64,000 nucleotides of DNA, from the NCBI GenBank assembly GCA_030765065.1, contig CM060978.1, positions 111,643,692-111,707,691 on the forward strand. Reading direction: 5' to 3'. Source of the DNA: Deroplatys truncata. Taxonomy: Eukaryota; Arthropoda; Insecta; Mantodea; Mantidae. The notes under the pieces are model-generated. The model made no database searches. It was given only the letters and a program-made list of their open reading frames with translations, and was not told where the DNA came from. The translations under genes and the position numbers were made by a program. The first letter of the stretch is position 1, and each line of letters begins with the position of its first letter. This document shows, piece by piece, positions 45,590-55,560 of this stretch.

Positions 45590-48500
45590 TTAAATGCGCA
45601 GATTAAAATCACTGTCATGAATAAAACGTAAAACACATTCCACAGCATGCGTGTCGTCTGCCAAAACGTTGGCTAAGCCAACAGGCAGACCTACACGAGC
45701 ACGCAATGCAGCTAAAACCTGACACTCTGTTAAAATGTGACGCACCGTTAAGGGCACGTCACACTGCCCACAGAGTGGTGCGGGGTCACCACTGAGCAAA
45801 TACCTATGACTAAAAACACAATGTCCAATTCGTAAACGGGCTAAAAGTACCTCCTCCCGACGTGAAGAACGAGAAGAGGTACCCCAGATTAACGGGAGAG
45901 GCTTAACCTCCCGCAACTTGTTCCCCCGGAGGGCCGTCCACTCATCGCGCCAGCGCGAGAGGATGCGGCGACGTAAAATAGCACACGAATCTGACGAGGG
46001 AACTACAGAGGTAAAAAATCTGGGTAATAAAATCGCCGATTTCGCAGCGGCGTCGGCAGACTCGTTACCTGAGATGCCCACATGACCTGGAATCCACATG
46101 AAGGAGACGCTGATGCCAGAGACACCGAGCGAGTGGAGCAGGTCATGTATGCGCTGTACGAGTGGGTGGTAATGGTACAGCGCATGAATAGCCTGAAGGG
46201 CACTCAGAGAGTCCGTACAAATAAAACAGTGCCGTAAGGCGTGCCGCTGAATGAATAAAACAGATTGATAAATGCTAAAAAGTTCGGCCGTAAAAATTGA
46301 ACATTGTTGAGGTAAACGAAAAGTAAAACTCTGTACACCAAAAACAAAGGCACATCCTACTCCAACATCAGTCTTAGACCCATCAGTATATATAAAATGA
46401 CAGTCCCCGAACTGCGCCTGTAGTTCTAAAAAGGCGGATCTAAGAACAGAAGCAGGGGTCGCATTTTTCGGCATCGACGTTAGCCCAAGGTGGATGTGGG
46501 CCTCAGCGCGCGACCATGGAGGAAAACGCGTTTCCCCTCGGGTAAGGGCCGGCGCTGGCGTAACGTCCAAATGCCGAAGTAGCAGTCGAAATCGAACCCC
46601 TGGGGGGAGCAATGCAGAGGAGCTAACGAAATATTGACGATCTAGCGAATCCTCGTAAAAGACATCGAAGGACGGGTGGTTAGGCAAGCTTGAGAGCCGA
46701 CAAGCATAGCAACATAAGAGCAGCTCACGCCTGAAAGACAGCGGAGGCTCTGCAGCCTCAGCGTAAAGACTGGGCACGGGGCTAGTTGGAAAGGCCCCTG
46801 TAGCGACTCTAATACCACGATGATGAATGGGATTCAAACGACGTAACACAGATGGACGTGCCGACGAATAAACTATACACCCGTAATCAAGTTTGGATCG
46901 GACCAAAGAGCGATAAAGGCGAAGAAGGACGGTCCGATCAGCTCCCCAGGATGTGCCACTTAAAACACGTAAAAGATTAAGAGAACGGTCACACTTGGCT
47001 TTTAAAAAGGAAACGTGCGAGGTCCAACACAACTTCCTGTCAAAAATCAACCCCAAAAATTTCGCCTCGTCTGCAAACGGAAGTATCCCTGGCCCAAGAT
47101 GGAGAGAGGGCGGAGGGAAATACTTCCGGCGCCAGAAGTTGATGCAGACGGATTTCTCGGCGGAGAAATTAAAGCCGTTGGCGTTACTCCAGGCGTAGAG
47201 ACGGTCGATACAGCTCTGGAGACGGCGTTCGAGTAGACAGGTCCGCCGTGAACTGCAATAAATAGCGAAATCGTCAACAAAAAGGGACGATGAAATGCCA
47301 GGTGGAATACAATCAACAATGGGGTTGATAGCAATCGCAAAAAGTGTGACACTGAGTACAGAGCCCTGCGGTACTCCGTTCTCTTGAATAAAACGACGAG
47401 ATAAAACCGAGCCCACACGTACACGAAAGACGCGGTCCGTCATAAACTCCCGAAGAAATATGGGAAGACGACCGCGGCTATTCCAATCGTGAAGTGTACG
47501 TAAAATGCCGCCCCTCCAACAAGTGTCATAAGCTTTCTCCAGGTCAAAAAATACAGCCACGGTTTGACACTTTCTCAGAAATCCATTCATAATATGCGTC
47601 GACAAGGACACCAGGTGGTCGACGGTAGAGCGATAGCGACGAAACCCGCACTGAGCGTTCGCTAGAAGTTTCTGAGACTCAAGCCACCATGTCAACCGCC
47701 CGTTGATCATGCGCTCCATCACCTTACAAATGCAACTGGTGAGGGAGATAGGGCGGTAGCTGGAAGGTAGTTGGCGATCCTTCCCAGGCTTAAGTATAGG
47801 GACAATGGTGGCTTCGCGCCAAACAGAAGGAAAAATGCCGTCTTGCCAAATACGGTTATAGACCTGTAAGAGAAAGAGTTTACTGTCGGCTGAAAGGGTC
47901 TTTAACATCAGGACATGAATGCCGTCCGGCCCGGGAGCGGAGTGCCGAGAGCAATGAAGAGCGTGCTCCAGCTCCCTCATTGTGAATAGTTCGTTATAGC
48001 ATTCATCATTAGCAGACCGAAAAGTATATGATGCGGAATCCTGCCGGTCTTTAATAGAGCGAAAGCCGGCGGAATAATGGTCTGAACTGGAAACCGCCTC
48101 AAAGGCAGAACCCAGAGTGTTAGCGATGGCAGCCGGATCCACTATGGTGGCATTAGAAACCTGAAGGCCAGAAACAGTACAATGTGACACTTTACCTGAG
48201 AAGCGACGAAGTTTATCCCAAACAACGGATGAAGGCGTAAAACGATTAAAAGACTCGACAAAACGAGCCCAAGATGCCTTCTTGCTATCCTGAATAATGC
48301 GACGAGCCCTGGCGCGCGATTGTTTAAAAGTCACCAAATTATCAAGTGTAGGGTGGCGCCGAAACACCCTAAGTGCAGTCCTACGGGCACGAACGGCGTC
48401 CCGACAATCCTCGTTCCACCACGGAACAGGTGGCCGCCGAGGTTGGGAGGATGAACGGGGTATTGCACGTTCGGCGGCTGAGTAAATAATAGACGTAAGG

Positions 48501-49279
48501 TGCTGCACTAGTTGATTAATGTCGGAGAAGGGCTGGTCGTCAAAATGCACGAGGCTGGAATACAAGCTCCAGTCGGCTTTTGCGAATATCCAGGTAGGTA
48601 CTCTGGAATGCTGTACGTGGTGCGACAGAAGAGAAACGATGCAGGGGTAATGGTCGCTGGAGTAGGTGTCAGCGACGACGTTCCACTGAAGACGACGTGC
48701 AAGCTGGAGTGAGCAGATGGCAAGGTCCAGGTGAGAAAATGTACCAGAAGAATCAGAAATGAAAGTAGGTGCACCTGTATTGAGGATGGAAAGATTGAAC
48801 TGATAAAAAATGTCGGAAAGAAGAGTTCCCCTCGCACAAGCCCTTGGCGAACCCCATAGTGGGTGATGGGCATTAAAATCTCCCAACAGAAGAAATGGTG
48901 TTGGGAGAGCGGACAGGAGAGCTCGAATGTCCGCGGGAGCGAGGGGAGACGATGGAGGTGTATACACAGAACAAACAGAAAAGAAAAAACCGGGTAACTG
49001 CAGTCTAATGGCAACAGCTTGCAAGTCGGACGTAAGTGTGATAGGATGAAAATGAACGTCATTACGCACCAACAACATGACACCTCCATGAGCAGGAGCA
49101 CCCTCCTCCGGTTCAAGATCGTAGCGAACCGGAGTGTACCCTCGGAGATCGAAAGGGTCGTGAGGGCGAAGCTTGGTCTCCTGCAAACACACGACCATAG
49201 GTGAATGGGAACGCAATAAAAGTTGCAGTTCCGCCCTATGCGATCGTACACCACGTACATTCCAGCTCAGGATAGCCAT
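45590..49279 (-). CDS. LINE ORF2: endonuclease, reverse transcriptase, RNase H (1229 aa)
   Basis: An apurinic-like endonuclease occupies about residues 1-220: N7 in WNVRG, E34 in QETK, GDFNAHH at 133, SHLDLA at 182 and SDH at 208-210. The reverse transcriptase spans about 440-760: APGPDGI at 448, FFDLEKAYD with D579, GVPQGS at 635 and FVDD at 667-670 in place of the more usual YADD or FADD. RNase H spans about 960-1085, with acidic residues D966, E999, D1023 and D1076 and the 'WIPGHVGISGNESAD' block. A C-terminal CGQC...H...C knuckle follows. It acts by target-primed reverse transcription of its own RNA. The start at 49279 lies 20 bases after the ORF1 stop, so reinitiation is likely. No stop or frameshift is present. 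Confidence 0.95.
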   Translation of the reverse strand: MAILSWNVRGVRSHRAELQLLLRSHSPMVVCLQETKLRPHDPFDLRGYTPVRYDLEPEEGAPAHGGVMLLVRNDVHFHPITLTSDLQAVAIRLQLPGFFFSVCSVYTPPSSPLAPADIRALLSALPTPFLLLGDFNAHHPLWGSPRACARGTLLSDIFYQFNLSILNTGAPTFISDSSGTFSHLDLAICSLQLARRLQWNVVADTYSSDHYPCIVSLLSHHVQHSRVPTWIFAKADWSLYSSLVHFDDQPFSDINQLVQHLTSIIYSAAERAIPRSSSQPRRPPVPWWNEDCRDAVRARRTALRVFRRHPTLDNLVTFKQSRARARRIIQDSKKASWARFVESFNRFTPSSVVWDKLRRFSGKVSHCTVSGLQVSNATIVDPAAIANTLGSAFEAVSSSDHYSAGFRSIKDRQDSASYTFRSANDECYNELFTMRELEHALHCSRHSAPGPDGIHVLMLKTLSADSKLFLLQVYNRIWQDGIFPSVWREATIVPILKPGKDRQLPSSYRPISLTSCICKVMERMINGRLTWWLESQKLLANAQCGFRRYRSTVDHLVSLSTHIMNGFLRKCQTVAVFFDLEKAYDTCWRGGILRTLHDWNSRGRLPIFLREFMTDRVFRVRVGSVLSRRFIQENGVPQGSVLSVTLFAIAINPIVDCIPPGISSSLFVDDFAIYCSSRRTCLLERRLQSCIDRLYAWSNANGFNFSAEKSVCINFWRRKYFPPPSLHLGPGILPFADEAKFLGLIFDRKLCWTSHVSFLKAKCDRSLNLLRVLSGTSWGADRTVLLRLYRSLVRSKLDYGCIVYSSARPSVLRRLNPIHHRGIRVATGAFPTSPVPSLYAEAAEPPLSFRRELLLCCYACRLSSLPNHPSFDVFYEDSLDRQYFVSSSALLPPGVRFRLLLRHLDVTPAPALTRGETRFPPWSRAEAHIHLGLTSMPKNATPASVLRSAFLELQAQFGDCHFIYTDGSKTDVGVGCAFVFGVQSFTFRLPQQCSIFTAELFSIYQSVLFIQRHALRHCFICTDSLSALQAIHALYHYHPLVQRIHDLLHSLGVSGISVSFMWIPGHVGISGNESADAAAKSAILLPRFFTSVVPSSDSCAILRRRILSRWRDEWTALRGNKLREVKPLPLIWGTSSRSSRREEVLLARLRIGHCVFSHRYLLSGDPAPLCGQCDVPLTVRHILTECQVLAALRARVGLPVGLANVLADDTHAVECVLRFIHDSDFNLRI

Positions 49280-49299
49280 GAATAAAAGGGATAAACTGT

Positions 49300-50616
49300 C
49301 TACTTAGAAAGGCGGCTTAAAATTACCTTCTGTTTAACCTTTGGGCTCGGGCTTTTTGTATGGAGTTGGTCAGACTCCATAGCTTCCTCGGAGGGAGGGC
49401 CCACGCGCTCAGTGCCAGAAACCGATTCAAGCGCCGTGAATCGGTTCTGGGTGGCGATGGGTGAGGGGTGCCGCTGAGCGCGGCTTGTCCCAGGACCTTC
49501 CTGGGACAGCGACCTCCGAGGAGGAGAAGGTGAACTTTTGCTACCGCGCGCACGCGGAGGGTCTTTCAAGAAATCTTCCCTACGTAGTTTCTGCTTGGGC
49601 TTCTTTTCAGCGGCTTGCGACTTCATTGACTTTGGACCAGGTTTATAAGGCTTGGTAACAGTAGCTTTAATAGACGGCCGGATGGTAGTGGCGGTTAATC
49701 CAGTCAAGGTCCAGGTCTGAGTTTCGGCATCTACTCGTGGTACTGGCGAGGCAACAACAGAACTAAATGTGCCAGATCGCAGGAGTGAAGGTTGGCGCGC
49801 ATGGTAACGCCTCCGGGCTTCAGCGAAGGAGAGTTTTTCCTTTACCCGGATCTCCTGGATCGCCTTCTCGTCCAAGTACCGCGGACAGTCGGCAAACGAA
49901 GCAGAATGAGACCCTTTGCAATTAACGCAGACGGGGGCTGTTGAACAGGTACCTTCGTGTGAGGGCTGGCTACATGTTGCACAGATGTTAACGGCACTCT
50001 TACATGAGACTTGCGTATGCCCAAAACGTTGGCATTTAAAACAACGCAGAGGTCTAGGAATATAAGGCCTCACAGAAATCCGTTCGTACCCTGCGGAAAT
50101 GCTCGTGGGCAGATCGACGCCATCAAATGTAATAAACAGGGTACGAGTGGGTACCAATACGCCGTCGCGTTTGGCCTGCACTCGATGGACCGCTGTCACC
50201 TTCTGGTCTGCAAGATATTCTACCAGGTCCTCGTCCGATATACCATCGAGGCTATGGGTGGTAATAACGCCTCGACAGGAATTCAATGTGCGGTGCTTCT
50301 CGACACGGATAGGATAGCCGTGGAGAAGCGTAGCGCGCAACAAGGTCTTACTTTGCAGATCGGATTTCGTTTGGGCTAATAAGGAACCATTCCGTAGACG
50401 AGTGCAGGACTGAACCGCACCAGCAATTGCATCAATGCCCTTTTGAATGATGAAAGGGTTCACCTTCTCAAAGCTTTGTCCTTCTTCGGTTCGTGAAATG
50501 ACCAAGTAACAACCAGTTGTCGGTGGTGTCACTTCTGTTACATAGACTTTTCGGCGCTTGTTAGTAGTAATGGAGGAAGGGTGCTCCATAGCGAAATAAA
50601 TCCTCCACCATTGCAA
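49300..50616 (-). CDS. LINE ORF1: gag-like RNA-binding protein (up to 438 aa)
   Basis: The N-terminal half (about 20-185) has an RRM-like alternation of strands and helices. Three zinc knuckles follow: C192-x2-C195-x4-H200-x4-C205, C212-x2-C215-x4-H220-x3-C224 and C230-x2-C233-x3-H237-x6-C244. The C-terminal third is basic and rich in proline, serine and lysine. Its role is to coat the element RNA and form the transposition particle. The first ATG is at 50616; a second in-frame ATG at codon 10 (50589) is an equally plausible start. It is intact and directly upstream of ORF2. Confidence 0.9.
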   Translation of the reverse strand: MQWWRIYFAMEHPSSITTNKRRKVYVTEVTPPTTGCYLVISRTEEGQSFEKVNPFIIQKGIDAIAGAVQSCTRLRNGSLLAQTKSDLQSKTLLRATLLHGYPIRVEKHRTLNSCRGVITTHSLDGISDEDLVEYLADQKVTAVHRVQAKRDGVLVPTRTLFITFDGVDLPTSISAGYERISVRPYIPRPLRCFKCQRFGHTQVSCKSAVNICATCSQPSHEGTCSTAPVCVNCKGSHSASFADCPRYLDEKAIQEIRVKEKLSFAEARRRYHARQPSLLRSGTFSSVVASPVPRVDAETQTWTLTGLTATTIRPSIKATVTKPYKPGPKSMKSQAAEKKPKQKLRREDFLKDPPRARGSKSSPSPPRRSLSQEGPGTSRAQRHPSPIATQNRFTALESVSGTERVGPPSEEAMESDQLHTKSPSPKVKQKVILSRLSK

Positions 50617-51224
50617 CCGTCTCCGACCTCGGGCTCTGACTTCTCGGGCGTTACCCCGGCTTGGGTGAGTGGCCTATCTATACCAGACTCACCCCAGGGT
50701 CACACCTCCCAGAACATAGACAGAGGGACCCAATCGCCGTCAGAAGTCAGCAGCTCATGCAATGGCCCCCCCGCGGGACTGCAGTTGAACAGCGGATACG
50801 AACACATACCCTACATGACGACCCCGGGTGGTGGGGATGACGCCATTACCCACTCACCCAGCTGCGCACGCGGTGCGCGGGTATCCGTCAGGCTGTGTCC
50901 ACGGAGGATTTAAATAAAAAGATAAAAGAAACTAAAACAGTGTGGGCGTTTCGCACGCAAGGTAGGCCGGCGGGGAAGAAAAAGAGATATGCGAATGTCA
51001 TGGTGCGAAATGGCCGGAAAGTGATAAGGGAAGAAAGAAACGATGGTGAGGTGCGGTATGAATGGAATGTAAAGAACGCACGAGAGCCTACCTTGTGTCC
51101 ACCGGTCACTTGAAGAACCCACCTCGACCGGATGGGGGTGAGGGGATGAATGTGGCGATGAATGGCTCGGGAACCCCCGGGTGCGCCAAAAACCCGTACT
51201 CACATAAGGTGAGCCCCTGAGGGG
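50617..51224 (-). promoter_or_regulatory. LINE 5' UTR with presumed internal promoter
   Basis: GC-richer than the surroundings. The 5' terminus on the minus strand begins 'cccctcaggggctcacctta' directly against the target duplication, so the element is full length or very nearly so. Such elements carry an internal RNA polymerase II promoter at the 5' end; no specific box is claimed here. Confidence 0.6.
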
Positions 51225-51236
51225 GAGCTTGACCTC
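51225..51236. repeat. Target-site duplication of the LINE, 5' side
   Basis: GAGCTTGACCTC, identical to 45157-45168. Confidence 0.85.
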
Positions 51237-51239
51237 AAA

Positions 51240-52870
51240 GGACGCTTTGAGTAACCGATTAAATTAAGATGGTTTTTGTAGTATGGATCGATGCTCCAGC
51301 TACAATTTTGGAAAGAATTGTACAGTTTAAGGAATTCCATTTGAAAGGGGCACACAGGTGTGGAGAATTTGGGAAACACTGTCCAGGAGCATTCTTTTCC
51401 CACAGAATTTCATCTTCTAGAACTGCTGGAAGAATCTTCAGAATGATAACGGGCAACAGCAGCTGCAGCAGGCTGTTTTTGCGAGCGCTTAGAACATTGG
51501 AACATACTGTGGAGATTCTGGTTTAGGACATCCTTGTCTCCCAAAGCTGTGTACATAAATTCACAGTGCTAAATTTACCTTGTGCTTCGCATGTTCAATA
51601 GAACAAGTCAAGCAAGTTTGGAGAAGTTCTTGTGTTACTTGTCAACAGAAGATGAGTCGTTTTCATTGGAAGTTTAGCTCCAGCAATTTTACCAGAAAAC
51701 ATTTTGTTCGCTTCTTGAATAATTTTTCCATACATCAAAGACTAGCCATTATAAAAATGTTTACTATACGTATCCAAAAAGAAATTCACCACTTCCCCCC
51801 CAACACTAACCTTGCAACTCTGAACTTCTAATTCCACTACCTTCACATAAGAGCTGTAAACCAAACATTTCTGGTAATTGTTGATTTCAGATGAATGCTA
51901 CTACTGGGTATAATGGCCTGCTTGAAGCCTATAAACGCAAGATTATCAAACGATTGTTGTGAAATTTTGTGTACAATATACCTTAGCTCACACTTCGTAT
52001 AACTATCTCAGTTCACTTCGAAAACAGGCAACAACATCACTTTCTACAAACGGGGAAGAGGCTACAATAGAGCTCTAAAAATATAAACATTTCGTTTATA
52101 GGGATTTTTTAAACTCTTTAAATAAAATTTTATAAGTAAAGCATTACTAAAAATTTGGTTATTCACAAAATTTAGATACAATCAATCAATATTTAAGCAG
52201 TTATACAGCATTTTCTTTGCTATTAATTGTGCACAGAAATAATTTTCTATGAGAAACAGTATAGCACCTATATCATTGCAAGCATGAGGAAGACGCATAA
52301 GTTCGTGTAATCTTAAAGCTTTTACGTATGTTTTAATTTGCTCAACGTAACAGAGAAACGAGCTTTACTATCCATTTACGAAACAACTCATGACATGTAA
52401 ATTGCACAAGAGAAGGAGAGATAGGGGGCGATAAAAGATGAGAGAATGAGAGCGGAAGCGAAAGTGAAAAACAAGAGAAAAAGGAGGGATAGAGAAGGAA
52501 AGTGAGAAACGGGGACAAAGGATGTGAAAGAGGGAAGGCGAGTCGCAAGTCAGACAAGACAGACGGAAGAGTTTAACTCAATCACGTAAGCATAATTATG
52601 TATATGGATTCTGCTAGCTCATGAATAAAACTAACAAATATCTTGCATTTAATTTATGGATAAATAACAGATGACTGCGTAATAGACTAACTATGACACT
52701 AGTATACACATATTGACAATTTCTGTACGTTTGTATATATAGAATGTTCCCGAATCCCCACCAACTTGCTGAAGTAGTTCGTAATTTGTACGGCCGGTAA
52801 AGTTTGAAGTGGTTCATTTGTTGGTAGTTGGTAGATGCTTCATATTTATCTGCACAACGTATGGGAGCCA
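51240..52870. other. No gene recognised
   Basis: Short frames on both strands without signatures. A GA-rich low-complexity stretch runs from about 52410 to 52560. Confidence 0.4.
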
Positions 52871-52873
52871 ATT

Positions 52874-53852
52874 TGTCGCGGTCACTTCGTGTTATCTTTT
52901 TACTGAGCGCCTGTTATTGTTTTATTATTTTGCATTTTGGGTTCATTGTCCTCCGGCTAGCTATTATTATTATTCAGTCGAGCAAATCTCTTGAACAGGG
53001 TGTGTAAACGGAAAGGATTTATTACTGAAAGATAACACTGATAAAAGAATTTGTTTTTACACTTTTATTGCCGTCGCACATTATTCATTTCACATATAAT
53101 TACTCTTGATACACGCCCGACTGAAACTGTTATATTTTCTAATGTTACTATACTCACTTATTTACTGCACATTATTAATTCGCGTATTTCACATTTGTAA
53201 CTAACTTTACGACGCGAGAGATTCTGTAGAATTGCGCGACGTATAACGCGTAAATGATTTTCTTAAACTGTGCGACGTATAACCTGCTAATACTTCTGTT
53301 GAACTGAGCGACGTATAACCTGTGTATGATTCTGTTGGACTGAACGACGTATTACCCGCGAGTGCTTCTGTTGGACTGAGCGACGTATTACCCGCGAATG
53401 CTTCTGTTGGACTGTACGACGTGTAATGCACGAATGTTTCTGTTGGGCTGGGCAATACTTGCCTCTGGCTTTAGCTTTTTATACTCCCTCACCCGATATG
53501 CCTAAAGATTATAACCGAGCTGCTATTGGTTAATAAAACGCGCCAACATTAGCGTCTATTTTTATATCCAATCAAAAATACGAAAACATATACCCTAGGG
53601 AAGAAATTCCCGCCATTTCTAATAAAAGCGCGCCAATCTGACGTCATTTGCTTGTCTCTAATAATTGATAAACAACTCACCCCCTCGCTCATTGTTACCC
53701 GCTCTTATTGTCAGTTTCAGTGAGGCCGTGTAAACTTATTTCCTAACAATGTTTATAATTAACAAACATCTCAAATCAATATCATACAATAATGCTTATT
53801 TACACTAGAATCACTCTGGCATTTACATTGTTGTGATACAAATTACTGCCAC
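52874..53852 (-). mobile_element. LTR-like repeat family LB, copy 2 (inverted)
   Basis: Reverse-complement relative of 37477-38244. The core is bounded by TGTTAGG (near 53749 on the minus strand) and TTTACA (near 53010). It contains a TATA motif and the AATAAA-type signal. This copy is longer because it holds about six 36-bp units (53210-53455) where copy 1 has two. An exact target duplication was not found, so its ends may have decayed. Confidence 0.65.
53210..53455. repeat. 36-bp tandem repeat inside LB copy 2
   Basis: About six units of 36 bp of the type 'tgagcgacgtataacctg' plus 'tgtatgattctgttggac'. The minus strand is open through them as a 12-residue SPTE...YTS repeat, a consequence of the length being a multiple of three. 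Confidence 0.85.
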
Positions 53853-54082
53853 AAGTTGTAGGGGTTTCGGGAGTGGTACAAATCAGTTGCGAATTGTGGA
53901 TCTGTACATACATGAATACGTCAAGTACAGCATGCATTACAGATATAGAAGTCTACAAACGTGAGTGAATTTGGAAGGCTTTCGTTAGAAACCCGTCGCT
54001 CTAACCACCTGTACAAAAAACATAGCTGAGGCTTGTAGGTCTTCAGGTGTCTTCATTCATGATGAATGGCACAGATGGTAAT

Positions 54083-54083
54083 A

Positions 54084-54136
<53 letters not shown>
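54083..54136. repeat. TAA trinucleotide microsatellite
   Basis: Almost uninterrupted TAA repeats between LB copies 2 and 3. Confidence 0.95.
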
Positions 54137-54140
<4 letters not shown>

Positions 54141-54389
54141 GTAATGCATAGCAAACATTTCATTAGTTTGGTGTTCAATTATAAACATTACAATCATCTG
54201 ACACATATAATTAATAATCCATATACAGTATGTTGCTTAGATCGGTGTAACAATCAAAGCTAAATGTTAGCACATCAAATACATTTGCTTTGTAAGAGGA
54301 GATAGTGTGTAAGCAATACCAGAACGCTTTTAAACAACAGCAAGCAGTCCTACTAGTCCCACGTAATTCATTGATAAGACTATACATTT

Positions 54390-55214
54390 GAGGCAGTATT
54401 TTATATCACAACACTGTGAATGCCAGAGTGATTGTAGTGTAAATTAACATTATTGTATGACAATGATTTGAGATGTTTGTTAATTATAAGCATTGTTAGG
54501 AAATAAGTTTACACGGCCTCACTGAAACTGACAATAGGAGCGGGTAACAATGTAGCGAGGGGGTGAGTTGTTTATGAATTATAAGAGACAAACAAATGAC
54601 GTCAGAGTAGCGTGCTTTTCTTTAGAAATGGAGGAAATATCTTCCCTAGAGCATATGTGTTCGTAATTTTGATTGGATATAAAAATAGACGCTAATGTTG
54701 GCGCGCTTTATTAACCAATAGCAGCTCTGTTATAATCTTTAGGCATATCGGGGTGAGGGAGTATAAATTCTGAAGCCAGAGCCGGGTAACGCACAGTTTA
54801 AGAGAATCATTCACGCGTTACACGTCGCACAGTTCAACAGAATCATTCACGGGTTACACATCGCACAGTTCTACAGAATCTCTCACGTCGTAAAGCTAGT
54901 TATAAAATGTGAAATACGCGAATTAATAATAAGTGATTATAGTTACATTCGAAAATATAACAGTTTCAGTCAGGCGTGTATCAAAAGTAAATCTGTGAAA
55001 TTAATGAAATGTGACGGCAATAAAAGTGTAAAAACAAATTCTTTTATCAGTGTTATCTTTTAGTAACAACTCCTTTCCGTTTACACATCCTGTTTAAGAG
55101 ATTTGCTCGACTGGGTAATAATAGCTAGCCGGATGACAAAAAACCCAAAATTCAAAAATAGTAAAACAATAACAGGCGCTCAGCAAATAAGATAACACGA
55201 ACGATACCGCGACA
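54390..55214 (+). mobile_element. LTR-like repeat family LB, copy 3
   Basis: Flanked by CATTT at 54385-54389 and 55215-55219 (ACATTT if the end base is assigned to the target). It starts GAGGCAGTATTTTATATCAC and ends ATACCGCGACA. The core runs TGTTAGG (54492) to TTTACA (about 55086), with 'gagtataaattc' as TATA, about three 36-bp-type units and 'ggcaataaaag' as polyadenylation signal. Confidence 0.75.
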
Positions 55215-55334
55215 CATTTTGCATTGCTATCCCTGATGTCATTTGTGTTGCCTATTCGAACAAATGGACGGTGATTCGGGAACATCGTACAGAATATAAA
55301 GAAGCTAAAAAATAACACAAGGCATATTGCTCCA

Positions 55335-55560
55335 CCCCTGTGGTGTGAGGGTAGCTGTCTGCCTCGTATTCGAAAGGTCCCGAGTTCGATTCTCGGTTAG
55401 AGTGATTACCTGGATAAGGTGTTTCTCTGCGGTTTTACCCTATCCTGAGAAGATGAAAGTCGGGTAACTAAGCTATAGGTATCTATTCAAGCATTTCGTT
55501 CATTCACCGTACAATATGACTACCCTGTTAAAGGACGTTAAACTTAAACTTAAAAAATAA
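55335..55560 (+). repeat. tRNA-derived SINE (family S1), intact copy
   Basis: A-box region 'tggtgtgagggtagc', B-box 'gagttcgattctc', body 'ttacctggataaggtg' and 'ctgagaagatgaaagtcgg', and 3' end 'ggacgttaaacttaaac' plus an A-rich tail. The same family is split at 331-775. Confidence 0.75.

Larger units (their letters stand above)
45169..51224 (-). mobile_element. Complete non-LTR retrotransposon with RNase H (I/Loa-type organisation)
   Basis: A 6056-bp LINE on the minus strand, flanked by a 12-bp target duplication. Order on the minus strand: about 0.6-kb 5' UTR, ORF1, a 20-bp gap, ORF2, then a roughly 0.4-kb 3' UTR. The 3' UTR contains (AAC/ATT)-rich runs and ends 'gcgctgatgacctcagcagt', 'ttagcgcccttaag' and a short TCA repeat tail (45170-45184). 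Both ORFs are fully open. Endonuclease plus reverse transcriptase plus RNase H fits the I/Loa-type group; jockey elements lack the RNase H. The intact ORFs and matching target duplication indicate a young, possibly competent copy. Confidence 0.9.

Noticed and set aside
47047-49260. Several 60-250-residue frames antisense to or out of phase with the LINE ORF2
   Set aside because: They are frame shadows of a long GC-richer coding region, with no signatures of their own.
53207-53455. 82-residue SPTE...YTS repeat frame
   Set aside because: A by-product of the 36-bp tandem repeat in LB copy 2; it is not preserved in copies 1 and 3.
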